Shown piece after piece: positions 25,036 to 33,866 of a DNA stretch of 64,000 nt. Below the pieces are notes generated by a model. It had not been told where the DNA came from and did not search any database. It worked only from the letters and a program-made list of their open reading frames with translations. Each line of letters begins with the position of its first letter. The first letter of the stretch is position 1. The position numbers were made by a program, and so were the translations under genes. Origin of the DNA: Eremophila alpestris peregrina (lineage: Eukaryota; Chordata; Aves; Passeriformes; Alaudidae); the NCBI GenBank assembly GCA_009792885.1, contig WMCF01000012.1, positions 11,830,514 to 11,894,513 on the forward strand, read 5' to 3'.

Positions 25036-26290
25036 TAGAATCATAGAATAATAGATTTAAATAATTGCTTGGGTGGAAGGAGACCCTAAAGGTCATTTAG
25101 TTCCACTCCCTCTAACATGGGCCGGGACAGTTTGCACTAGACCAGATTGGTCATAGCCCCATTCAACCAGGTCTTTAACACTTCCAGGTATGGGACACAT
25201 AATTTCACTGGAACACTTGATTTCAGTACTTTGTCATCATCTGAATAAAGAATTTCTTCCGAACATTTAATCTAAACTTTGCTTCTCTCAAGCTCAAACA
25301 ATTGCCCCTCTCCTGTCATTATCTGCCTGTGTAAAATTCCTTCTCCCTCTTTTCTGTAAGTTCCCTTAAGGTATTGGAAGGTTGCAATTAAGTCTTGCTC
25401 AAGCCTTCTCTTATACACATTGAAAAAACCCAGCTCTCTTATCCTGTGTTCTTATGAGAGAAGTGCTCTTGGTGTCCCTCTTCTGCACTTACTCTAACAG
25501 GCGTCAGTCCTTCTTGAGCTGTCAACCTCAGACCTGGACACAGTAATCCAGGTGGGATCTCACAAAACCAGTGCAAAGTGGGATAATCACCTCACTCAAC
25601 ACTCTGGTCACTCCTCTTTTGATGCCCCCTGGGATAGGTTTGGCTTTCTGAGCTATAAGCACACACTATTTGCTCCTGTTATGCTTTTCATCGATGAGGA
25701 CCCCCAAGTCATCCCTGTCTTCTGTTGTGTCAACTGCACCACTCAGCTTCACGTCCCCTGCAAAATTGCTGAGTGTGCACTGTCTGTGTCCTTGATGAAG
25801 ATACTAAAGAGCACCAGTTGCAAGAGAGAGCCCTGAGGGACCCTTCACCAGCCTCCACCAGCCTGCACCTCCACCAGCCTCTTCAATTCCTTATACACTG
25901 AATATTCCACCCATCAAACCCATGCATCTCAAATTTGGAAATAAAGATATCATGTGGGATTGTATTGACAGCCTTATAGAAGTCTATGTAGATTATATCT
26001 CTCAGTCTTCTTTTGTTAATCATTGTCATCAGTCCATCACAGGGACACAGGGTTGATCATGGATGATTTTCTCTTTGTGATGCCATTCTGGCTGCCTTGC
26101 ATCATTGCTTGTCTTTTATGAGCACGAGGATCTGCTCCATGGTCTTCCTAGGCACAGAGGTGAAGCTCTCCAGGCTCTGGGTGACATTCCTAGTCACCAT
26201 GTACTTCACTTGACTGCTGTGCCTTTCCAAATATAATGGAGACAGGCTTGGCAACAAAATCAGCCAGCTTCCTCAGGACCCTGAAATGCA
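25036..26290 (-). mobile_element. CR1, long minus-strand copy, 3' part
   Basis: Antisense CR1 of about 1.25 kb. From the 3' end (tagaatcatagaataatag at 25036) it passes through the 3' UTR, the C-terminal ORF2 region (ctctcctgtcattatctgcc; cccagctctcttatcctgtg; gacctggacacagtaatccaggt), the region before the reverse transcriptase box (caaaattgctgagtgtgcactg; agagccctgagggaccctt), and further into the reverse transcriptase core (agaagtctatgtagattat; tccatggtcttcctaggcacagaggtgaagct, quoted here only as its landmarks). It still matches CR1 (atcagccagcttcctcagg) right up to the LTR at 26291 and resumes beyond it. Many frame breaks; not functional. Confidence 0.93.
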
Positions 26291-27455
26291 TGTCACAAGA
26301 TTTCATAGGTTTATGGCAATGCTGGTTTGGCACAGCCTGGTTTTTGGTAGCCGGGGGCCCACAGAGGTGGCTTCTGTGAGAAGTTGCTGAAGCTTCCACC
26401 CTGTCCAGCAGAGCCTGATGGCTCTGAAGATGGACACGCTGCTGGCCAAAACTGGGCCAATGAGAGAGGCTGGTAATGCCTCTGTGATAACATATTTAAG
26501 AAGAAAATCAAAACAAAGTGAGGCACAGGCTCTTTTCCTAGCCAGAGAAGAAGAGGGGGTGAGAATATGTGAGGGAAACAACATGGAGACACCAAGGTCA
26601 GTGCAGAAGGAGGGGGAGGAGCTGCTCCAGGCACCAGAGCTGAGATTCCTCTGCAGGCCATGGTGAGACCACAGTGAAGCAGCTGTGCCCCTGCAGCCCC
26701 TGGGGATCCACAGGGAACACAGAGATTCACCCACAGCCCATGGGGACCCAAGGGGGATGCAGAGATCCACCCCCAGCCTGTGGGGATCCATGGGGGATGC
26801 AGAGATCCACTCACAGCCTGTGGGGGAGGTGCCCATTCTGGAGCAGGTGGATGCCTGGAGGAGGCTGTGATCCAGTGGGAGACCTGGTAGAGAGAGAGGG
26901 CCCTTGCTTCCAGGCTGGAGCATCCTGTCCTTGGAGGACTGACCCACACCACAGCAGTTTTGGGAGGACTGTCTCCCCATGGGAGGGATTCACATTGCAG
27001 CAAGTTGCATGGCTGCTGCTCTTGAGATTGGAATCACCCTGGAGAAGTTCATGGAGAACTGTCTCCCATGGGAGGGACCCCACAGCCTCACAGGGGAAGG
27101 ATTCCTCTCCCAGAGCAGTGGAAGAAAACCTTGGGTGACAAACTGACCAAAACCCCTCTGCCCTGTCTCCTTGCACTGTTGGTGGGAAGGAGGAAGAGAT
27201 TGGTGGAAAAAAAGGTGTCTTTAAGGGCTTATTTTACTTCTCATTATCCTCCTCTGACTCTGTTAGTAATAAATTCACTTTGTACCTTTAAGCTGAGCCT
27301 GTTTTGCCCTTAGAGTGTTTTTCTCTCAATCCTTATCTGAACTCATGGACCCTTTGTTAATTTTTTTTTCTCTCCTCTGCTCAGCTGTGGCAGGGAAGGA
27401 TGAACAAGCGGCTTTCGTGGGTGCCTGGCATTTGACCAGTTGTCAAACTATGACA
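26291..27455 (+). mobile_element. ERVL-like solo LTR, 1165 bp
   Basis: Starts TGTCACAAG and ends ATGACA. It follows in order the layout of a widespread avian long LTR: ggcttctgtgagaagttgct near 26361; the segment ending in ataacatatttaagaag (26487-26503) that serves as a TATA-like box; tgagaatatgtgagggaaac near 26560; a GC-rich part with a 40-bp tandem repeat; tttaagggcttattttact near 27221; a polyadenylation signal AATAAA at 27268-27273 followed by aagctgagcctgttttgccc; and the terminal gtgcctggcatttgaccagt. It sits inside the minus-strand CR1 that ends at 26290 and resumes at 27456, so it is younger than that CR1. No target duplication is visible (left atgca, right gtggc). Open frames of 150-230 codons within it come from its GC-richness and are not retroviral proteins. 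ERVL assignment is from family memory. Confidence 0.9.
26694..26813 (+). repeat. 40-bp tandem repeat within the LTR, three units
   Basis: Units begin with cagcc at 26694, 26734 and 26774, and a fourth partial unit starts at 26814. Each carries tggggaNcca and agagatNcac. The second and third units are nearly identical and the first is more diverged. Such arrays in the transcribed part of this LTR type vary in copy number. Confidence 0.9.
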
Positions 27456-27530
27456 GTGGCCATTCAGCTTCATCAAGTGGTCTCAGACCTGCTCTTTGAT
27501 TGTAGTGGAAGGGGATTCACTCACCCAGCC
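27456..27530 (-). mobile_element. CR1 continuation beyond the LTR
   Basis: gtggccattcagcttcatca followed by agtggtctcagacctgctct resembles the antisense CR1 ORF2 segment that should follow the sequence ending at 26290, with roughly 20-25 bp of expected CR1 missing at the junction. Similarity is lost by about 27530. Confidence 0.6.
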
Positions 27531-28672
27531 CCCAACCAGAGGATCAGAAACTTGAGGATCAGAAACCACAGGAACACCACAGGAAGCTCCACCCCCTGCT
27601 CCTCCAAGACTCACAAGGCCAACAAATGCCTGAGGGTGTGTGACACTTCAGGAGGTGCAGGGAGTAGCACAAGACTCACTGTGGGATGTGAATGCACCAG
27701 AAGCCAATGAGGTGGGAATCAGGGTAGTCTGAGGAGGAGCAACCCTGGAAAATCTGAGGGGAATGGGGATACAGAGAGCCAGAGATGAGTAAGCAGGAGC
27801 TGGTCATTCATGGGGCTATGCCCAGCACCGTATTCACATGATCCACCCCATCTTATCTCTCCTGTTTTCTGGACAAGGAACCCTGTTCCTTATTGCTGTG
27901 GGAGGGGATTATGGACCAGGGTCCATGTGTCAGCCCTACAGCCAGTATAGCTGTCTGTGCCTGTGTGTGATCACCAGCAAATACACAGCTCAGGGCCAGG
28001 CTGTGGGTGCCTCTGAAGGTGATGTACACAGGTACTTTGGCTCCTAAAGGGCCAAAGGGTCCAAGACTAGGACTGAAGGGACTGTGATGCACATCAGCTG
28101 AGGGACCTGGTGGCTGCTGTACAGGTGTACAAGTGTACATGTGTGTGTATGCATGGGTGTGAGAGAGAGACACAAGGATCCAGGGAAAATCACAGGAGAC
28201 TCTAAGCTTGAGCTGCTGGGAGTTTCACACATGCGTGTGTGTGTGCATGTGTGCTCCTCTGCACCAGTGAGAAAGGTCTCTGTACCAGTGGCAAGGATGA
28301 AGGCTGTAAGTCCTATCTGTGTTCCTGAGAGTGCTGTTGTTTCCTCCTGTGTGGACCTGTGCAGTTTGCTCTGTTTGTGTGCAGGTATGCACACTGTGTA
28401 TGTTTGTCTATGCATTACCAGTGCTACATGTTCAGCCTCACCAGCTCTCTCCTTCAGCCAGGTGGGCACAGAGTTGTGGAAGGTTTGGTACTGTCAGCAT
28501 GCCAGATTTGACAATCACTATTAGAAACATAGGTGTCAAAACCCCTCCAAAGTTGTGAGCTAAGGGTAATGATTTTGGAACGTTGTTAGACCACACTTCC
28601 AGGCTTAAGATGAATCATGGTTAATCATTAACAGAAAAATAATTGCTATAATTGTTATAGCTGGTGAAGCAG
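27531..28672. other. Unidentified GC- and TG-rich block
   Basis: About 1.1 kb clearly richer in G+C than the surroundings, with scattered TG/CA-rich stretches (28125-28160, 28230-28255, 28375-28415) and repeated words such as ccagtg, tgtgtg and cctgtg. Overlapping frames of 106-141 codons exist on both strands, the pattern expected from stop-poor, GC-rich DNA rather than a gene. I suspect a decayed minisatellite or an unrecognised part of an avian repeat. No splice-framed exon is convincing. Confidence 0.4.
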
Positions 28673-28726
28673 AAAAAAAAAAAAAAAAAAAAAAAAAAAG
28701 AAAAAAAACAGAAACCCCCCCCCCCC
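28673..28726. repeat. A27 run followed by A-rich spacer and C12 run
   Basis: 27 consecutive A (28673-28699), G, eight A, a short mixed spacer and 12 consecutive C (28715-28726). The A-run directly ends the GC-rich block, so a retroposed poly(A) tail is conceivable, but CR1 does not make such tails and an expanded homopolymer is simpler. Confidence 0.9.
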
Positions 28727-30129
28727 AAAACATTATCTTGCTCTACTGTCTCAAAAACATTGAATATCAGGAGTAGTAATGTGAAAATCAAGTAAATCCC
28801 TGATAACATCTTCCCAGGAACTCAAAGGGAAAAAGGAAGTAGGCACACCCTTTCTACCTCCCTTCTGATCTGTCTTTCTTGTTCTCATTGTCAGCTTCTT
28901 TCACTATAGTTTACATAAAATACAGCTTTGACCTTCCCAAGCACACAGTGACAATTTGAAAAATGGATCCATTTTGCTCAAATGAAGTATCTGATCACAA
29001 AATCCTTAGTGAAGCAAAATTCCAGTTGAAGTCAATGAGTTGGAGGAGTGGTGGGACCACTGAAATCAATGCAGCCTTGTTTTAGCATGTCTTATGAAGC
29101 TACAGTACATTTTCCTCACCTATCCCACTAACAATTCACTTTTCTCAATTTTCAAAATGATTGACTTCTGCCCACAATAATGCTTCTGCATTATTCAGGA
29201 GGGACCAGCACTATAGCAAAAACCAAAATAAGAGAGGAGGAATGGCTTTCAGCTTGAAATAATTCTGAAAATTTTATAGGCAAGTAAATCGTTAATTTCT
29301 TTTGTACATCTCATGATAAATGAAAAATTCTTGAGTATTACTCAAAGTAATGTAAATTATGCACACTGACCATTCCTTTTCTTCATTATAAAATTGATGT
29401 CTATAACTAGATAGCAAAACAAGTGTGAAGATACTTACCCTTTTCCTTCCCCACATTATACCAGTACTTGTCTCAGTTGATTTACTCCTACAGAATAGTT
29501 CAGAAATATAGCAGCAATGTCTGAGATGCTTTCTCTGTCATATAGTGTCTAATCTGTTGGTGCCAGACATGAGTGTTTCAATTTGAAAGGTGTTTATCTA
29601 AAAAACCCAACAGAATCACTGATTTGTGAAGAAGGAATTCCAGTTTTCTTGTTTTAAGAGTGGCAGGGACAGACACAAGAGCAATCTAAAGAAACAGCTA
29701 AAGATTTGTTTGTCTTTGCAGAACAGGATTTTAATTTTGGGAAGAATTTGCTCTGTGATTGAGTGGCAATTTAATTCAGTAAGATCTGTTGGGCTTGAGT
29801 TAAAAAAAAAAAAAACCCAAAAGGCTTAATTAATTATACAAACAGCTGATGGTCCTGCCAAGTTGGAAGGTAAACTCAATGATCTTAAATTTAAGCTGAA
29901 AACAGATGAAGCTACAAAATAATACTCATACTACAACAGGAATACAATTAGAGGTACATAATAATTGTGAAAGGATGGCAGACACTGTAAAGAAGGGAAA
30001 GGTATCTATGTGGTCACAGAAGATATCTTGTACTAAAAGAAAAGAAACACTTTCAGACATGCTACTCCAGTCAGAAGAAGTCAGCCTCACCTCTGAGTCT
30101 GCTATAAGTCATGGAGCAGATTCTTCTGG
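28727..30129. other. AT-rich sequence, no feature recognised
   Basis: About 1.4 kb with an A13 run at 29801-29813 and frames below 85 codons. No identified repeat. Confidence 0.45.
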
Positions 30130-31385
30130 AAGCTCTGGCAGGTCATATGGATGACAGGGAGGTAATGAGATACATTATCTTGTTACATGGTGTGACATCC
30201 CACACTGGGACCCGTTGTTCTGACACAATTTGCCTTTTGCAAAGGCTCATGGCCTTCTACAACTGAGTGACTGCACTGGTGGATAAGGGCAGCTGGTGTA
30301 ATCTGTTTTTACCTCTGCAAGGCTTTTACATGGTCCCCTCCCGACAATACTGTTGTGTCTAAATTTGCAAGATATGCATTTAATGGATAGAATGCTGCAT
30401 GGATAAGAAGCTGGATGAGTGCTTGCTTCTAAAGAACTGCAGTCAATGGCTTAATATCCAGGTGGAGGCCTGGTGATGAGTGGCCATCCGGAGGAGGACA
30501 TTGTATGGGGAAGGGTACTGCTTAGTGCCTTTGTTAATTACAGACAGTGGGATAGAGAGCATCCTCAGCAACTTTGGCAAAATTGGCACTGAGTGCTGAG
30601 CACACTTGGGACAAGTAATGTCATCCAGAGGGACTCTGAGAGGACAGAGAAGTGGTCCCATGCAAACCACGTGAGGCTCAACAGCGCCAAGTACAAGGTC
30701 TCACATGTGTGTTGGGGCAGAACCCCAATGAATTGGAAGGTTAATGTGTTCACAGCAGCCTTGAGGGAAAAGGGCTTGAGGATACGGGTAAAATCTGGCA
30801 TAAGCTGGCACTGTGTTCTTGGAGCCTAGAAAAATTATTCTGTCCCAGAAAAACTGTAGCCAGACTGGACGAGGAGATTCTGCCCCTCTGTTCTGCTCTA
30901 CTGAGCCCTTACCTGGAGTCCTGTGTCCAGTGCTGGAATTCTCAGCACAAGAGAGATGTGGGCCTGATGTGGGCTTGTCAGAGTAGGTCCAAAAAAGGCT
31001 GTAAAACTGATCAGAGGGTTGGAACAACTCTTCTGTGAAAAAAAAGACTAAGGGAGTTGGGATTGTTCACACTGGAGAAGGCTTCACAGACACCTTATTG
31101 CAACCTTTAAATTTGTAAAGGCAGCTTGAAGGGAAGGTGGAGGCAGACCAGGGCCGGTTCTGACAGGAGAAGGGGCAACATTTTAAGACTGAAAGACAGT
31201 AGCTTTAGACTCAACCTAAAGAGAATTTTTTTTTTTATTGTAAGGGTGGTGAAACACTGCATCAGGTTGCTCACATGTTATTGATGCTGCATCGTTGAAA
31301 GTGTTCAAGATCAGGTTGATTTGGTCTTTGAGAAACCTCATCTATTGAAAGATCCATGGCAGAGGAATTCATGCTATTATCTTCT
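30130..31385 (+). mobile_element. CR1, plus strand, reverse transcriptase region to near 3' end
   Basis: About 1.25 kb of sense CR1 entering upstream of the reverse transcriptase active site: catggccttctacaactgag at 30249, ctctgcaaggcttttacatg near 30312, a long middle part, then gcgccaagtacaaggtctca near 30684, ctggagtcctgtgtccagtg near 30912, gactaagggagttgggattg near 31047, and gggtggtgaaacactgcatc near 31244. The catalytic FADD box position (30573-30590) now encodes unrelated residues (ttt ggc aaa att), so both catalytic aspartates are gone. The 3' UTR is recognisable to about 31385 but the terminal tail is missing or decayed. The element is older than copies with clean tails. Confidence 0.9.
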
Positions 31386-32049
31386 ATATGCCTATGTATC
31401 AGCAAATTCTTAAGGTTTTCTTCAGCAAACCAATCTATTTGTTGAGTCAAATTATCTTCTGGAACTATAAACAAAGTCAATTCTTTAAAAACTAAAGATT
31501 TTTAGTTTTTAAGCCCATTGACCACAAGGCTATGGTTGAGAAAGTGCCCATAACAGGCAACATGCTATTCAAATAAGCAAAACCACCTCTGCAAAAGTTT
31601 ACTTAAGACCTGTTCTAGGTGATTCATTGTGTTCTGCCTGGTACTGCTCAAAATTATATTAAAATAAATTTGTGCCAAATGTGAAAGAAAGGCCTAAGAT
31701 CTTAAAAAAATTGATGTAAATCCTCAATTAACTTGCTCAGTAAGAATTTTGAAAGGATGGTTCAAGGACTCTAAGTTGGACAATGGGAGAAATATTGACA
31801 AGATAAAGCTGGTCAAACCAACTTTACTGGCAAACATTAGAAAATCAGGGAACTTTGTCAACGTTCAATCAACATAAAACACTTCTCACAGCATTAATTT
31901 GGGTCATTCAATTTAGCAAACTTTAAACCCATCTGATGCTCAATTACCCAAAATACTCCAAGAAGAGGGAATCAGAAGGAAAAGAAAGTGACAAAGACAG
32001 ACAAAATGCAGAATATACACGTATAGCTACCAGCTTCCAGTTCCAGCCA
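31386..32049. other. AT-rich sequence with a short hairpin
   Basis: Nothing recognised apart from the inverted repeat at 31485-31512. Confidence 0.45.
31485..31512. repeat. Perfect inverted repeat, 12-bp arms
   Basis: ttaaaaactaaa (31485-31496) and tttagtttttaa (31501-31512) with a 4-base loop. The AT-only composition makes chance formation fairly likely. Confidence 0.9.
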
Positions 32050-32350
32050 TGTGCAGATAGAAACTCCAAGAAGAAGGTGGGGTCAAGAAAAGCATAACAG
32101 CCCCCTGCTTATCCTTAAATACCTCTCAGCCCTCATGGCCCTCCCTCCTGGTGGGACTTCTGGTCATTTTGCCACTCAAAAGCTTTGCCAGGGAAGAGTA
32201 GAGCCCTGCCTCCAGTGTGCCAATAATTGGCAGGCACTGCTGGGCTGGATACAGGCTCTAGCTCTGGGGGGCACGTGGGACAATTCACTGTCTTGCCAGG
32301 GCAAGGCTTACCTGCCCCTCTGCCCTACACACATACATCCCAAAACGTGT
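32050..32350. other. GC-rich block, possible LTR remnant
   Basis: About 300 bp that is distinctly more GC-rich than its flanks and has the look of an avian LTR: a TATA-like ccttaaatacctctcagccc near 32115-32134, followed by C-rich stretches and gccagggcaaggct near 32296-32309. A 100-codon frame spans it without protein features. Ends are not identifiable, so the call is weak; an isolated unique GC-rich element is the alternative. Confidence 0.3.
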
Positions 32351-32659
32351 TGAGACATCAATCCTTCCAGTCTCTGACAGTGAGACATCATGAGAGTTCT
32401 TTCTAAACAGGGCTATAAGACAACAGTTTCAGTCATCAAAATTATTAGGGATCAAATGGAATATTTAGAGTGATCTGAAGCAAAGTCTCTTTTGAATGCA
32501 TATTTAGAAACAGTTCTTTAAAAATTCAAATGTAGCTAAAAGTAAAAAAATTATTTGTATGAAACATCTAGAGTTTTCAATTGATTACAAATTCTTTTTT
32601 AATGAAAGTTGTGTGTCTGAACAAGCATTTGCAGCATGTGCATGTCATAGAGTCAACAC
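32351..32659. other. Unassigned sequence
   Basis: About 300 bp, AT-rich, nothing seen. Confidence 0.4.
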
Positions 32660-33141
32660 TGGTAGCACTTTTCCTTGCCTTTATCAGGAAGAGTGTGGCT
32701 GGCTACACTATTGTGGCTATATATAGGACCATGAAAGTTCTTGGCACAGGTTAGGTTGCACCTTGAGTACAGCATCCAGTTCATGGCTCCCCAACTTGGG
32801 AAGATGAGATGCTCAACCATGTCCAGAGAAGGGCAACAAGGCTGGAGCACAAGTCCTATGAGGAGTGGCTGAGGGAGCTGGGGGTATTCATCCTGGAGAG
32901 GAGGAGGCTCAGGGGTGACCTTATCACTCTCTACAACTCCCTGAAAGGAGGGTGCAGCCAGGTGGGGGTCAGTCTCTTCTCACAGAGAGCCAGTAGTAAC
33001 AGGATAAGAGGACACAGTTTTAAGCTGTACCAGAGGAAGTTTAGGCTCAATGTTAGGAAGAAGTTTTTCACAGAATGAATGATTGGGAACTGGGAGGTGG
33101 TACTAGGATGCCAGGATCTCTTCTGAGATAACCCTGGATGG
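32660..33141 (+). mobile_element. CR1, plus strand, 5' part of a split copy
   Basis: Sense ORF2 C-terminus of the same general subfamily as 1265-2155: gaagagtgtggctggctaca at 32689; a clean stretch from gtccagagaagggcaacaag (32820) through ggagcacaagtcctatgagg, gaggctcaggggtgacctta and ctccctgaaaggagggtgca to gaagtttttcacagaatga (33078). The open frame at 32809-33078 retains the RVQRRATRLEHKSYEEWLREL-type C-terminal region but lacks everything upstream. It is interrupted at 33142 by an LTR and continues at 33734. Confidence 0.93.
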
Positions 33142-33733
33142 TGTTGAACGGCTGTTTTCTCACTGCCTGTGTTTGGACGAAGAAATCAGAGAGTCTTCGG
33201 GTTGCGGTTTGAAGATGTTTATTTTAGAAATCTTATCTCTAGGTTCAGTCAGACCAACGTGAAGTTCACAAGCAGCTGGAAAAGTTAATTCTCCCCACCC
33301 ATGAACAGCACCTGGGTTTTTATATTCTAAACTACGTTAACATTGTTTTCCTCTAAAATCCAATAACTTAAATCCAAGTCACACAGTGAAATCACACCTT
33401 TACCCAATCCTAAAAATACATCACCCTTTGCAAAGAGGAAGAGGAAGAGAAAAACAGGAAAATGTGCTTTTATCACATTGATCTGCCTCCATCTTTGCCC
33501 CATAATAGCTATACAGAAAAATCTAAAACTAATATTTCCACACCCAGTGATATAATAAAAAACACACCAACCAAACCCTTGTGTCATCCAAATCCTCAGA
33601 CAGCTTTGGCAGCCTTTTCCAAGGTGTCAGATCAAAGCCACTGCTGTCTTTCATGCAGGCCGTGGGGGCCCAACACCCCTGTCCTGGCTGCTGCCCATCC
33701 AGAAGACCCAGAGGAATACTCTGGTCTCCCACA
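33142..33733 (-). mobile_element. Solo LTR, family X, copy B (592 bp), inserted in CR1
   Basis: Inverted relative of 6751-7342 with the same length. On the minus strand it starts TGTGGGAGACC (complement of 33723-33733) and ends CAACA (complement of 33142-33146). The TATA box is at 33318-33324 and AATAAA at 33218-33223, both on the minus strand. The flanking CR1 is continuous in alignment across the insertion, so the LTR post-dates the CR1. The target duplication is not clean (gatgg on the left, tagga on the right). The first roughly 160 bp keep an open frame similar to copy A. Confidence 0.92.
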
Positions 33734-33866
33734 TAGGAGGTGTTTAGGAAAAATTGGATGTGGCACTTTAGTGCTGTGGTGTAGTTGATAAAGTGGCTTT
33801 CCATCATGGGTTTGACTTGATGGTCTCAAAGGTCTTTTCCAATCCAGTTGACTCTGTGAGTCTGTA
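33734..33866 (+). mobile_element. CR1, 3' part of the split copy
   Basis: Resumes at the CR1 segment aggaggtgtttaggaaaaat, passes gcactttagtgctgtggtgt and tcaaaggtcttttccaatcc, and ends in a degraded gactctgtgagtctg tail. Together with 32660-33141 it makes one CR1 copy. Confidence 0.9.

Noticed and set aside
26303..27003. Overlapping 225- and 230-codon minus-strand frames and a 154-codon plus-strand frame
   Set aside because: All lie inside a GC-rich LTR with a 40-bp tandem repeat. Long frames on both strands at once are expected from composition and do not resemble retroviral proteins.
28044..28524. 127- and 141-codon frames on opposite strands
   Set aside because: Mirror-image frames in TG/CA-rich sequence, rich in His, Thr, Cys and Val from dinucleotide repeats; no domain or splice context.
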